From positions 1 to 52,250 of the forward strand of contig VXPO01000131.1 in NCBI GenBank assembly GCA_009839505.1: DNA of 52,250 nt, given 5' to 3'. The notes under the pieces were generated by a model. That model ran no database searches and was not told where the DNA came from. It was given only the letters and a program-made list of their open reading frames with translations. This stretch comes from Gammaproteobacteria bacterium (lineage in GTDB: Bacteria > Pseudomonadota > Gammaproteobacteria > Pseudomonadales > Azotimanducaceae). Both the position numbers and the translations under genes were made by a program. Shown here piece after piece: positions 23,962-32,392 of this stretch. Positions within the stretch are counted from its first letter, which is position 1; each line of letters begins with the position of its first letter.

Positions 23962-24416
23962 GACGGTATCTCCTGGGCAAGGTCGCGCAGGTCGGCGCGG
24001 GCAAGGGCACGTCCGTTGACCATCATCGAAGGCGCCTGGGCGCACAGACCCAGGCAGTAGACCGGATCGAGGGAGACCGTCTCGTTGGCCTCGCCGAGCT
24101 GGATCCCGAGATGCGCCTCGACGCGTGCGGTCAGCTCCCTGGCACCCACCGACTGGCAGGCTTCCGCCTGGCAGACTCGGACCTGGACGCCCGGCTGGGG
24201 TGTCGTTTTCAGGTCGTGGTAGAACGAGACGATGCCGCGGACCTCGGCGCGGCTCAAGTTGAACACATCGGCCACGACATGCTCGTCGGCTCGGTCGATG
24301 TGGCCCCGCTCGCCGACGATCTCGCGCAACGCGCGCAACACGCCACCCGTCCGCTCTCGGTTGCGGAGCGCTATCTCCCGGGCACGAACCCCTGCTTCAC
24401 GGTCGGTGTGGGCCAT
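23958..24416 (-). CDS. fdsG: Formate dehydrogenase gamma subunit (NuoE-like 2Fe-2S)
   Basis: A 152-residue thioredoxin-fold ferredoxin. Its 2Fe-2S ligands are Cys82 and Cys87 (VCQAEACQSVG) and Cys121 and Cys125 (YCLGLCAQAP), as in NuoE. VRGIVSFYHDL is family-typical. It is the first gene of the formate dehydrogenase operon, so the promoter should lie between 24417 and the repeat array at 24498. It docks on FdsB. No LysR-type regulator (FdsR) is encoded upstream, which differs from Cupriavidus, and no small delta subunit gene (fdsD) is visible in the operon. Confidence 0.94.
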   Translation of the reverse strand: MAHTDREAGVRAREIALRNRERTGGVLRALREIVGERGHIDRADEHVVADVFNLSRAEVRGIVSFYHDLKTTPQPGVQVRVCQAEACQSVGARELTARVEAHLGIQLGEANETVSLDPVYCLGLCAQAPSMMVNGRALARADLRDLAQEIPS

Positions 24417-24497
24417 CGGTCGATGTTAGCAGCGTTTGTCAGCACGCCCGATCATGTCCGGCGTCAGAAAACGGGTGAACTGCGACGCTAAGCGATG

Positions 24498-24572
24498 GGA
24501 AAGGGGACATCCACCCTACGGCGAAAAGGGGACATCCACCCTACGGCCAAAAAGGGACATCCACCTTTCGGG
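24498..24572 (-). repeat. 25-bp tandem repeat array, left, three copies
   Basis: Three head-to-tail units of about 25 bp, each with the core GGGACATCCACC, at about 24498-24522, 24523-24547 and 24548-24572. The third has diverged. The core is the reverse complement of that in the right array at 24816-24937. It lies some 80 bp upstream of the fdsG start. Confidence 0.85.
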
Positions 24573-24815
24573 TCTTCGGGGACCCCCCCCTGCTTGGACT
24601 TCCGGTGGCACCCACCATAGCTGCCGCTCCCTCAGTATCCCCCTGCAACACGCAACGCAAAAGTGAGGGCGTGCTGCCCAAGAAAATAGGCACTTAGCGG
24701 AAGTAGCTCAGATCACAGGTCTGCTGCCCTAGAGTGCCACGTTCCCTGGAGCCGCCACACTAGGTGCCATGGTCAGCGCGAGATTCGCTGGTGGATTCCC
24801 TATCCCACCGCCGTA
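24573..24815. other. Spacer between the two opposed repeat arrays
   Basis: About 243 bp with no gene, no recognisable RNA and no transposase remnant. It contains a short C-run near 24582-24590. Together with 24417-24497 it makes up the rest of the long non-coding gap upstream of fdsG. I see nothing else in it. Confidence 0.5.
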
Positions 24816-24937
24816 GGGTGGATGTCCCATTTTCCTCGAAGGGTGGATGTCCCTTTTTCCTCGAAGGGTGGATGTCCCTTTTTCCTCGAAGGGTGGATGT
24901 CCCTTTTTCCTCGAAGGGTGGATGTCCCTTTCCCATG
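24816..24937 (+). repeat. 25-bp tandem repeat array, right, five copies
   Basis: Five head-to-tail units with exact 25-bp spacing begin at 24816, 24841, 24866, 24891 and 24916. Units two to four are identical (GGGTGGATGTCCC core followed by a T-run and CCTCGAA). The first has one difference and the last is truncated. There are no unique spacers, so it is not a CRISPR array. It ends 27 bp before the 3-prime end of the dehydrogenase gene. Confidence 0.92.
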
Positions 24938-24964
24938 CTTTCCCATGGGTGGGCGCGGTCGCGG

Positions 24965-26041
24965 TTACGAGAAGGGCGATTCGAGGTCGAGTTGCTCCAT
25001 GACGCCGTTGAACCACTCGATCACTTCCGGGTGGTAGGGGATGCCGTTGGCGCGTCGGTCGATCTCGGCTTCGTGTTCGGGGATGCCCGGATAGACCACC
25101 CGTGTTTCGCCGGGCGCCGGCTTGCAGTCGAGGATCGACCGCAGGTAGGCGTCCATGTCCGTCTTGAACGCCTCGACGTCGGTGAAGGCGGCGATGTTGT
25201 AGGCCATGAAGTAGTGCGCTGAGCCGTAGCGCCGGTGGGGACCGGCCCCGGTTCCCGTCAACGCGCTGCAGAGTACTTCCACGAGCATCGAGAGTCCGAA
25301 GCCCTTGTGCGACCCGATTTCGCGGGTGCCGCCGAGGGGCAGCATCAGGAAGCGGTCAGGTACGTCGGCTTCCTCCATGATGGGCGCCCCGTCCGCGTCG
25401 GTGATCCAGCCAGGCAGCACCTGGCCGCCGACCCTCCTCAAGAGATGAATCTTGTTGCCCGCGACCGAGCTCATGGACGCGTCGAATATGAACGGCGGCT
25501 CGTTCCTCGACGGCGCCGCGATGCCGATGGGGTTCAGTCCGAGCAGCGGTTCGGCGCCGTGGGTGGGAGCGACCTGGACGCCGCCGGCGGTCATCGAGAC
25601 GCCGATCATGTCGTGTTCGAGGGCGAGGTGGGCGAAGTAGGCGGACGGCCCGTAGTGGCCGCTGTTGCCCGCCGTGACCACGGCGACGCCGTTGTCTTTG
25701 GCGCGCTCGATGGCCAACTCCATGAGTTCCTTGCCTTGTCCCAATCCGAGGCCGCGGTCCCCGTCGACGGCGACCGCTGCGGGGAAGTCGCGTTCGCGTT
25801 TCATGATCGGCGTGGGATTGATGTGGCCACCCTTCAACCCGGCGACGTAGGCCCGCATCATGTTGCTGACGCCGTGCGAGTCGATGCCCCGGACGTCGGC
25901 GTAGATCAAGACGTCGGCGCACTTGGCGGCGTACGGCCCGGTCATGCCGAGGGCGGTGAAGATGCGCTCCACCACGGCGCGCATGGTGGCGTCGGGGACA
26001 CGAACCGCGATGTCTTCCGGAACCTTGAACCTGTCGAGCAT
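24965..26041 (-). CDS. Malate/L-lactate/ureidoglycolate dehydrogenase family (Ldh2) oxidoreductase
   Basis: A 358-residue NAD(P)-dependent dehydrogenase with the unusual non-Rossmann Ldh2 fold. I start at MLDRFKVPEDIAVRV because AAGGA lies just upstream. An ATG 15 codons earlier would add a basic tail. Signature parts are DSHGVSNMMRAYVAGLKGG with the conserved His, GNSGHYGPSAYFA, GLNPIGIAAPS and SHKGFGLSMLVEVL. Members reduce or oxidise 2-hydroxy/2-keto acids such as malate, lactate, ureidoglycolate or sulfolactate, and the substrate cannot be told here. It is transcribed alone and divergent from the PhyH operon. Confidence 0.88.
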   Translation of the reverse strand: MLDRFKVPEDIAVRVPDATMRAVVERIFTALGMTGPYAAKCADVLIYADVRGIDSHGVSNMMRAYVAGLKGGHINPTPIMKRERDFPAAVAVDGDRGLGLGQGKELMELAIERAKDNGVAVVTAGNSGHYGPSAYFAHLALEHDMIGVSMTAGGVQVAPTHGAEPLLGLNPIGIAAPSRNEPPFIFDASMSSVAGNKIHLLRRVGGQVLPGWITDADGAPIMEEADVPDRFLMLPLGGTREIGSHKGFGLSMLVEVLCSALTGTGAGPHRRYGSAHYFMAYNIAAFTDVEAFKTDMDAYLRSILDCKPAPGETRVVYPGIPEHEAEIDRRANGIPYHPEVIEWFNGVMEQLDLESPFS

Positions 26042-26212
26042 TTGTCTGTTTTTCCTTGGGACCGCTGCGGCAAAGCGCGTAAGCATAGGACAAATCAGGG
26101 CGCGGACGCAGTGATCGACGGGGTCATTTGGGGGATGTTCGATGGCGTTCGCCTACCGGCCACCCGGCCTTCATGCTAGTTTGCCGCGTCTTTTTCGACG
26201 GACCCGCAAGTC

Positions 26213-26977
26213 GTGACGAACGACGAGATTGCCGAGATCAAGCGCGCCTACGACCGTGACGGTTTCGTGATCCTGCGTGGCTTCATGCAAGGGCAGGAGT
26301 TCGACGAATTGCACGAACGGGCGGCAAGGCTCTCGAACCAGCTATTCGAGCGGCAGCGCAACGGCGAGAACATCCACCCCGATGGGCGCGAACACTCCTA
26401 CAAGATGCCCAAGGGTCGGAAAGCGGGCCCGGGAGACGTCCTGAAGAACCTTCAGTACCACGACCCCTGGTTCGAGCGTCAACTCCATGCGGGCAGGCAT
26501 GTGCCCTTGGTCAAGGCCCTCGTCGAAGACGAACTCGTTCCCGCCACGGCGGCCTGGTTCGACAAGCACGTCGGATCCACCTACGAGATCGCACCGCATC
26601 GGGACGCCATCGGGCGACCCCAGGGACCCCATGCGGGTGCCACGATCTGGATTGCGCTCGACGGGGCCGATCCGGACAACGGCTGCCTCCACTACGGTCG
26701 CGGTTCCCACCGGCTCGAGTTCGCGCCAGGGATCTTCGTCGAGGGCTTCGACGTAGACTCCGATTCGGTTCCGGCGACCGTGCAACCCGGCGACGCGGTA
26801 ATCCATAACGCCCTGACCGTGCATTGGTCCCACGGCAATCCGACCGACCGGCCGCGACGTGCGGTTTCGTTCTTCTACAGGGGCGTGTCGAACGAGAAAA
26901 TCTACGAGCAGTATCGGCGGGACGTCGGCTCAAGAACGGGCAAGACAACTGGACGAGGAGAGAACGAATGGCAGTGA
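26213..26977 (+). CDS. Phytanoyl-CoA dioxygenase family (PhyH) protein, copy 1
   Basis: A 254-residue Fe(II)/2-oxoglutarate oxygenase. The iron facial triad is His129 and Asp131 (APHRDAIG) and a distal His204 (LTVHWSHGNP), with the 2-oxoglutarate-binding Arg around 215 (DRPRRAV). Jelly-roll features GATIWIALD, NGCLHYGRGSH and QPGDAVIHNA are in order. The start is GTG 26213. The family hydroxylates aliphatic substrates, often in natural product or lipid degradation. Its end overlaps the next gene by 10 bp. The operon PhyH / unknown / sulfatase-type hydrolase suggests stepwise breakdown of an ester of sulfate or phosphonate. Confidence 0.88.
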   Translation: MTNDEIAEIKRAYDRDGFVILRGFMQGQEFDELHERAARLSNQLFERQRNGENIHPDGREHSYKMPKGRKAGPGDVLKNLQYHDPWFERQLHAGRHVPLVKALVEDELVPATAAWFDKHVGSTYEIAPHRDAIGRPQGPHAGATIWIALDGADPDNGCLHYGRGSHRLEFAPGIFVEGFDVDSDSVPATVQPGDAVIHNALTVHWSHGNPTDRPRRAVSFFYRGVSNEKIYEQYRRDVGSRTGKTTGRGENEWQ

Positions 26978-27600
26978 ACGTTGCGGATTTGGAGCCCGTC
27001 GGGGAATTCGGTTCCAAGGCCTGGTGCGAGGCCTGTGGCAAGTACGGCATCCAGCTCTTGGAAGAGGGGGATCTGCCCGCCGATACGGCGTGGGGTTTCA
27101 GCGAGATCTACGCGCATCCGCCGGCGCGTCTGCTCGAGGGCGGACGGGAAATGGCGGCCTACTACCTGATGGTCAAGGACGGCAAGATCACCGGCGGCGA
27201 CGGCGCGCCTGAAGAATGCCGTGCCCTGCCGGGCTTCCACGTGAAGATCCAGTGGGCGGCCATCTGCAACCAGTCCGCGGCGAAGTACGGGCGGGAGGGG
27301 CAGCGGCAACGCACCGCGGAAGAGCAGGTCCTGACCCGGGACATCGAGGAATACATCGGTCGGTCCGACCCGTTCGGCCGCGGCGAACGTCCCAAGTTCG
27401 TCTGGCCACCAGCCGTGGCCGCGGCCCTTGGCGCGGGGTCGGAGGAGGGTGGTGGCCTGCACAACGTCGCCGCGAGCCTGCAAGCGCCGTCGCCCGAGTT
27501 CGCGGACCTGCCGACGACCGAGTTGGGCGTTCCGGTGTTCTCCAAGATGACCGAGGAGCAGAAGCGGTTCTTCCTCAAGCTGTGCGCCGTCGAGGTGTAG
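26968..27600 (+). CDS. Unknown 210-residue protein in the PhyH operon
   Basis: A real gene by context: it has an AGGAGAG ribosome binding site, overlaps PhyH by 10 bp and lies 16 bp before the sulfatase. I do not recognise the family. Visible features are an early Cys pair (WCEACGKYG, residues 19-22 region), several Trp/Tyr-rich segments (DTAWGFSEIYAHPP, AAYYLMVKDGKITGG) and a low-complexity acidic loop near residue 155. There is no signal peptide and no membrane span, so it is probably cytosolic. It could be a small-molecule-binding partner of the dioxygenase or an enzyme of an undescribed family. Confidence 0.72.
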   Translation: MAVNVADLEPVGEFGSKAWCEACGKYGIQLLEEGDLPADTAWGFSEIYAHPPARLLEGGREMAAYYLMVKDGKITGGDGAPEECRALPGFHVKIQWAAICNQSAAKYGREGQRQRTAEEQVLTRDIEEYIGRSDPFGRGERPKFVWPPAVAAALGAGSEEGGGLHNVAASLQAPSPEFADLPTTELGVPVFSKMTEEQKRFFLKLCAVEV

Positions 27601-27616
27601 ACCGGCGCTGACATCC

Positions 27617-29053
27617 GTGCCGGCGGGCTACCCCGTGGCAAACAACCTCCTATTCATCACGGCAGACCAATGGCGCGGCGAGTGCCTGTCGTGTCGTGGG
27701 CACTTCGTCCAGACGCCCAATCTGGACGCGTTGGCCGGCGAGGGCGTTCTGTTCACCAACCACTTCGCCAACACCGCACCGTGCGGACCGTCCCGGGCGA
27801 GCATCCACACCGGCCTCTACCAGTACCGGCATGGCGTGACCTTCAACGATGTGCCGCTGGACAGCCGCCACACCAACTGGGCGTTGGAAGCACGCGGGGC
27901 GGGATGGGATCCCGTGCTGTTCGGCTATACCGACACGGTGACCGGTTCGCGCCAGGATGGCGTAAACCACGAGGGCGTGCTGCCGGGGGTCGAGCCGATT
28001 GTGCAGCTTGGCAAGTCGATCCAGTCACCGGACGCCTGGGTGGAGTGGCTTCGTGGCAAGGGCCATCCGATTCCGGAATCTCCGGTCGACCTTTACATGC
28101 AGACCAAGGGGTCGCCAGACAGCGACCCGCCGGCGCCGCTGGTGGTACCGGCGGAACTGCACGACACTTGGTTCATGGTCGACCAGGTGATCGACTACAT
28201 CGCCGATCGTTCCGGCTGGTGCGTGCATTTATCGCTGTTGCGACCGCACCCGCCGTGGCGGGCCCCGGAACCCTACAACCGTTTGTATTCACCCGGGGAT
28301 CTGCCGGCTCCCAACCGGTCCGACAATCCGGAGCTCGAGGCGGCACAGCACCCGTTCGTCGCACTGGCGTTGGAACTCGGCCACATGCGTCTGTCCATGG
28401 ACGACAAGCGTGTCCGCGGGTGGCGGTCCGGCTATTTCGGACTCATGACCGAGGTGGACCACAACCTGGGTCGCCTGTTCAATGCCCTGAAGCAATCGGG
28501 CGCGTGGGACGAGACGTTGATCGTGTTCACGTCCGATCATGGCGAGCAGGCCGGTGATCATTGGCTGATGGGCAAGCTCGGCTACTTCGACGAGTCCTTC
28601 CACGTTCCGCTGGTGGTTTACAACCCCTCTTCCGAGGCCAGCGCCCACCGGGGCAGGCGCATCGACGCGTTCACGGAAGGCGTGGACATCATGCCGACGT
28701 TGCTGGATTGGCTGGACGTCGACATTCCGGACCAATCCCAGGGTGCTTCGCTGCTCCCGGCCACGACCCGCGGCAGCTTGGGTGAAACCTGGCGCTCCGA
28801 CGTGCATTGGGAATTCGACTTCAACAGGCCCCACTTCAACGCCGGGAAGGCCCTCGGTCTGACCGGCGAGCAATGCAGACTGACCGTGCTACGCGATGCC
28901 TGCAGCAAGTACGTCGAGTTTCCGGGGCTACGTCCGGCGTTCTACGACCTTGAAAACGACCCCGGCGAATCGACCAACCTGGAGGCAGACTCGGGTTGCC
29001 GGACTCGATTGGAGGAGGCCAAGAGCCGGCTGATGGCTTGGCGCCGTAGATGA
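27617..29053 (+). CDS. Sulfatase / phosphonate monoester hydrolase-like enzyme
   Basis: A 478-residue member of the alkaline phosphatase superfamily. The N-terminal metal Asp lies in FITADQWRGE. Cys56 in APCGPSRAS fits the C-x-P-S-R motif that is matured to formylglycine. FTSDHGEQAGDHWLMGKLGY supplies further metal ligands. The stretch TGLYQYRHGVTFNDVPLDSRH resembles phosphonate monoester hydrolases more than classical arylsulfatases. No signal peptide is seen, also as in PMHs. The start is GTG 27617, with a second GTG at 27635 possible. It needs a formylglycine-generating enzyme or anaerobic sulfatase maturase encoded elsewhere. It is the last gene of the PhyH operon. Confidence 0.88.
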   Translation: MPAGYPVANNLLFITADQWRGECLSCRGHFVQTPNLDALAGEGVLFTNHFANTAPCGPSRASIHTGLYQYRHGVTFNDVPLDSRHTNWALEARGAGWDPVLFGYTDTVTGSRQDGVNHEGVLPGVEPIVQLGKSIQSPDAWVEWLRGKGHPIPESPVDLYMQTKGSPDSDPPAPLVVPAELHDTWFMVDQVIDYIADRSGWCVHLSLLRPHPPWRAPEPYNRLYSPGDLPAPNRSDNPELEAAQHPFVALALELGHMRLSMDDKRVRGWRSGYFGLMTEVDHNLGRLFNALKQSGAWDETLIVFTSDHGEQAGDHWLMGKLGYFDESFHVPLVVYNPSSEASAHRGRRIDAFTEGVDIMPTLLDWLDVDIPDQSQGASLLPATTRGSLGETWRSDVHWEFDFNRPHFNAGKALGLTGEQCRLTVLRDACSKYVEFPGLRPAFYDLENDPGESTNLEADSGCRTRLEEAKSRLMAWRRR

Positions 29054-29072
29054 GCCTTGCGCTCTCCGGCCG

Positions 29073-29261
29073 CCGTAGGGGCGACCCTTGTGGTCGCCCG
29101 TCTTCGCGCAGCGTCCACCGCCGGTTCTCCGATATGGACGTGGACTAGCCCGCCCCTACGCGCTGTCAACGAACGCCGTGGGGTCCAGCCTTACGGGGCC
29201 CGTGGTTGACACGAGCCGCAAGTTGAACGAACACGGGCGACCACAAGGGTCGCCCCTACGG
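29073..29261. mobile_element. MITE-like element with 28-bp perfect terminal inverted repeats
   Basis: Bases 29073-29100 and 29234-29261 are perfect reverse complements over 28 bp, enclosing about 133 bp without a gene. Each arm is itself a hairpin (GGGCGACC and GGTCGCCC around CTTGT). The size, lack of coding capacity and strong terminal repeats fit a non-autonomous element or REP-like pair. Its right end slightly overlaps the 3-prime end of the CRTAC1-like gene. Related fragments occur at 3457-3473 and around 47417-47434. Confidence 0.7.
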
Positions 29262-30896
29262 GGTCCGCCTGAGCGTGTGGACGTCTCCCGCTGGGAAGTC
29301 GCCGAACGCTTCCTCGCTACCGCCGGGCCAGCGGACGACGACGTTGCTGGCTAGCGATTCCTGGCCCAGGCCGAAGTGCACGATTGGTTCGTTGGCGGCG
29401 AGGTAGCTGGCTGCCGGCTGTACGTCCCGGTTCAGGCGTCGGCCGCCCACGGTCGCGGACACCGTGGCGCCGTGGGCATCGCGGTTGCCGATGCGGACCT
29501 TGAAGCGCACCCAGTTGCCGCGTGCGGCCCGGTTCATCAGCACATAAGGCGAGGCGTCCCGATTGGTGACCACGAGGTCCAGACCGCCATCGTGGTCGAG
29601 GTCGCCCACGGCGGATCCACGGCTGGTGTGAATCAGCGTGGGTGAGACGCCGCCCTGGGGTTTCACCTCGTCGAAGCGGAAACGACTGTCGCTCAAAGAA
29701 CCCCGGTATAGCGTGTTCGGCTCGGCGAATCCGTCGCCGTCGGCGGGTTTGGTCAAGCCGACGTCGCCGTTGGCTTCGTAGAGGTCGAGCCAACCGTCGT
29801 TGTCGAAGTCGGCGAGGTTCACGCCGAACCGCGTGTGCCGCATGCTGACCGGACCCAGCCCCATCGCCAACGTGGCGTCGGTGAAGTAACCGCCGTCGTT
29901 GCGGAAGAAGGAGTCGCTCTGACCGGTCAGGTTCACCACCAAGAGGTCGCTGTCGCCGTCGTCCTCCACGTCTGCCGCCGCCACACCCATGCCCGCCTTG
30001 GTGATGCCCATCGCATCGACGGCGCAGCTCCAGAGCTGACACTCCTCGTGAAAGCGCAGGTCGCCGTCGTTGATCCACAACTGGTTGACCATGGTGTCGT
30101 TGGCGACGAAGACATCGACCAGACCGTCGGCGTTGAAGTCCGCCCCGACAACGCCTAGGCCGTTGCCGAAGGCCATGTGGACACCGGCATCCTGCGTCAC
30201 CTCGGTGAAGGTGCCGTCACCGTTGTTGCGGTACACGCTGTCCATGGCGGGAACATCGTAGGACGTAGGACCGCAGTAGGTGACGTAGAAGGCCGGCCCG
30301 AAGCAGTCCTGCTCGATCTCCTTGGTCCAGTGCAGGTAGTTGACCACGAACAGGTCCAGGTCGCCGTCGTTGTCGAGGTCGAGGAATGCCGCGGCCGTAC
30401 TCCAGCTCGGATCTCCGACGCCGGCGCGTGCCGTGACGTCCTCGAATCGCCCGGTACCGTCGTTGTCGTACAGGACATTGGGCCCGAGGTTGGTCACGTA
30501 GAGGTCAACATCGCCGTCGTTGTCGTAGTCGCCTGACGCCACCCCCATGCCGTAGCTTCGATCATCGGCACCGGCCGCTCCTTCGACGATCTCGAAGTGG
30601 CCATCGCCGCGATTCATGTAGAGGCGATTCGCGGATTGCTCCTCGGCCAGCACCTTGTCGACCCGACCGCTCTGAACCAGGTACAGGTCGAGATCATCGT
30701 CGCCGTCGAGATCGGCCAGGGCCACGCCGCCTCCCATCATTTCCGGCATCATCGGGCGGCCGTCGAAACCCGAGTAGTGTACGAAGTCGACCCCGCGTTG
30801 TGCGGCTTCCTCCGTGAACCACGCGGGTTCCTCGGGCGTGCAGCCACAGACGAGGACGACAAGGCCGGAGCAGGCCACCAACGGGCGGTATGTCAT
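29256..30896 (-). CDS. CRTAC1-like lipoprotein with VCBS/FG-GAP repeats and ASPIC/UnbV domain
   Basis: A 546-residue secreted lipoprotein. It starts at MTYRPLVACSGLVVLVCGC, a signal with a lipidated Cys. The frame extending further upstream is a shadow of the TPR gene. Seven or so beta-propeller repeats carry calcium-binding DxDxDxxxD loops, for example LADLDGDDDLDLYLV and YDNDGDVDLYV. The C-terminal ~80 residues (VRIGNRDAHGATVSATVGG...VVVRWPGG) are the ASPIC/UnbV domain. The biological role of this family is poorly defined. It is translationally coupled to the TPR lipoprotein by ATGA, a combination I have seen repeatedly in environmental genomes. Confidence 0.9.
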   Translation of the reverse strand: MTYRPLVACSGLVVLVCGCTPEEPAWFTEEAAQRGVDFVHYSGFDGRPMMPEMMGGGVALADLDGDDDLDLYLVQSGRVDKVLAEEQSANRLYMNRGDGHFEIVEGAAGADDRSYGMGVASGDYDNDGDVDLYVTNLGPNVLYDNDGTGRFEDVTARAGVGDPSWSTAAAFLDLDNDGDLDLFVVNYLHWTKEIEQDCFGPAFYVTYCGPTSYDVPAMDSVYRNNGDGTFTEVTQDAGVHMAFGNGLGVVGADFNADGLVDVFVANDTMVNQLWINDGDLRFHEECQLWSCAVDAMGITKAGMGVAAADVEDDGDSDLLVVNLTGQSDSFFRNDGGYFTDATLAMGLGPVSMRHTRFGVNLADFDNDGWLDLYEANGDVGLTKPADGDGFAEPNTLYRGSLSDSRFRFDEVKPQGGVSPTLIHTSRGSAVGDLDHDGGLDLVVTNRDASPYVLMNRAARGNWVRFKVRIGNRDAHGATVSATVGGRRLNRDVQPAASYLAANEPIVHFGLGQESLASNVVVRWPGGSEEAFGDFPAGDVHTLRRTP

Positions 30897-32323
30897 CCCG
30901 ACTCGGCCGGCTGGCTGGCTTCGAGTTCGCGTAGCCGGCGTTCGGTATCCCGCAGCTCCCGGGCATCCGCGCCGTATTCCCGCGCACGGTCCTGTGCCTG
31001 GCGCGCCTCGTCCAGCCGGCCTAGCTCGGCGAGGCTCCTGGCCAGGAAGGCGTGACCGAGCGCGAAACGCGGTTCGACCCGGATGACCCGCTCGAACTTG
31101 CCGACGGCGGCCGACCAGTTCTCTTCCTCGACCTCGACGAGACCGAGGTAGAACAGCGTCGTCTGTTTCTCGGGCTCGAACTCCAGTGCTGTTTCCAGCG
31201 CGGTTCTGGCCTCCTCGTAGCGCTCCATCCCGAACAGCAGTCTGCCCCTCTGCTCGTGAGCGTAGCCCCGTGACGGATTCAGTTCGAGGGCTCGGTCCAC
31301 GTGGACCAGTGCACTGTCGAGGTCGCGCTGTTGGCGATGGAGGTTCGCCAGGGTGAGGTGAAAGGGGATGAAGTCCGGGTTGAGATCGAGGCCGCGCCGA
31401 ATCGTCTGCAGGGCCTGCTCGGGATCGCCCGCGCGGTCCTGGGCGATGGCGAACGAGTTCATGAGATTGCAGGCCAGGAAAAAGCCTTCCTCGCGCGCGC
31501 AATGGACTTCCGGGTGATGCCGCTGCAACCGCGCGAGGATCGCCACCGCTTCGTCCATGCGGCCTGCGGCCGACAGGCTCTTGGCCAGTTCATAGCTCGC
31601 GTTGCCGCGCAGGTGAACGGTCCTTTGTCCCCTAATCTCGTCGGCCCAGACCACGGGTTGAGCACCAGACCCCTGGACCATGGCGACACGTGCTTCCTCG
31701 ATTCGGCCCAAGGCGCGCAGGGCATCGCCGAGCGTCCGGTAGACGAAAGGGCGTGGATAGCTGTTCACCAGGGATTGGAGGAGTTCAACCGCCTCGTCGT
31801 GTCGGCCGAGTGCGACCATCACCTGGGCGCGACCGAACTGCGCCTCGTTGCCGCTGCCGAGATCGGACGCGCGCGAGAACGCCTCCATCGCGTCGTCCGG
31901 GCGTCCAAGCTTGAGCAACCAGGATCCCCGCCACAGCCAGGCGGGGGCGTAGTCGGGATCAATGGCGAGTGCCTGATCCAGCACCTCGAGGGCGGCGGCA
32001 TGCTCGGCGGCCTCGGCGATCAGGTGCGCCCGGAAGTAGGGCCAGCGGAAGTCCTCCGGATCGAGGGTCTCGGCCTGCCGGTAGGTAGCCATGGCCGCGT
32101 CGTGCATTCGGTTGACGTCGTAGGCCATGCCGAGTCGTCCGCGCATCAACGCCGAGTCCGGCGTGGTGCGAACCGATTGGATCAGCTCCTCGAGGTGCCC
32201 GGCGAGATCCTCGTCCGGCGAGTCGGTTCCGGCGACGATGGGATCGCCGACCTCGTCGGTGCTCGACAGCGAGCACGCGCCGAGAACGACTGCCGAGACG
32301 GCGGCAATGGCAAGCCTACGCAT
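30893..32323 (-). CDS. TPR-repeat lipoprotein
   Basis: A 476-residue protein starting at MRRLAIAAVSAVVLGAC, a lipoprotein signal. An ATG 14 codons upstream would break the signal layout. Nine or more tetratricopeptide repeats fill the mature part, including RGRLGMAYDVNRMHDAAMAT, ALEVLDQALAIDPDYAPAW and ALVHVDRALELNPSRGYA. A charged, probably helical tail follows (QAQDRAREYGADARELRDTE). TPR arrays bind peptides or proteins. Coupling to the CRTAC1-like protein suggests that the two form a surface or periplasmic complex. It lies downstream of the TonB receptor, separated by a terminator. Confidence 0.9.
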   Translation of the reverse strand: MRRLAIAAVSAVVLGACSLSSTDEVGDPIVAGTDSPDEDLAGHLEELIQSVRTTPDSALMRGRLGMAYDVNRMHDAAMATYRQAETLDPEDFRWPYFRAHLIAEAAEHAAALEVLDQALAIDPDYAPAWLWRGSWLLKLGRPDDAMEAFSRASDLGSGNEAQFGRAQVMVALGRHDEAVELLQSLVNSYPRPFVYRTLGDALRALGRIEEARVAMVQGSGAQPVVWADEIRGQRTVHLRGNASYELAKSLSAAGRMDEAVAILARLQRHHPEVHCAREEGFFLACNLMNSFAIAQDRAGDPEQALQTIRRGLDLNPDFIPFHLTLANLHRQQRDLDSALVHVDRALELNPSRGYAHEQRGRLLFGMERYEEARTALETALEFEPEKQTTLFYLGLVEVEEENWSAAVGKFERVIRVEPRFALGHAFLARSLAELGRLDEARQAQDRAREYGADARELRDTERRLRELEASQPAESG

Positions 32324-32392
32324 GTGACAAGATGTTCGGCATTGGGGCCGGATTGTCAAATGCACAGCTAGGCACGTGCCCGATCGCCGGGC

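Noticed and set aside
24660-24720. tRNA gene (a short stretch resembling TAGCTCAG)
   Set aside because: No acceptor or anticodon stems can be formed around it.
24816-24937. CRISPR array
   Set aside because: Repeats follow one another with no unique spacers and no cas genes are near.
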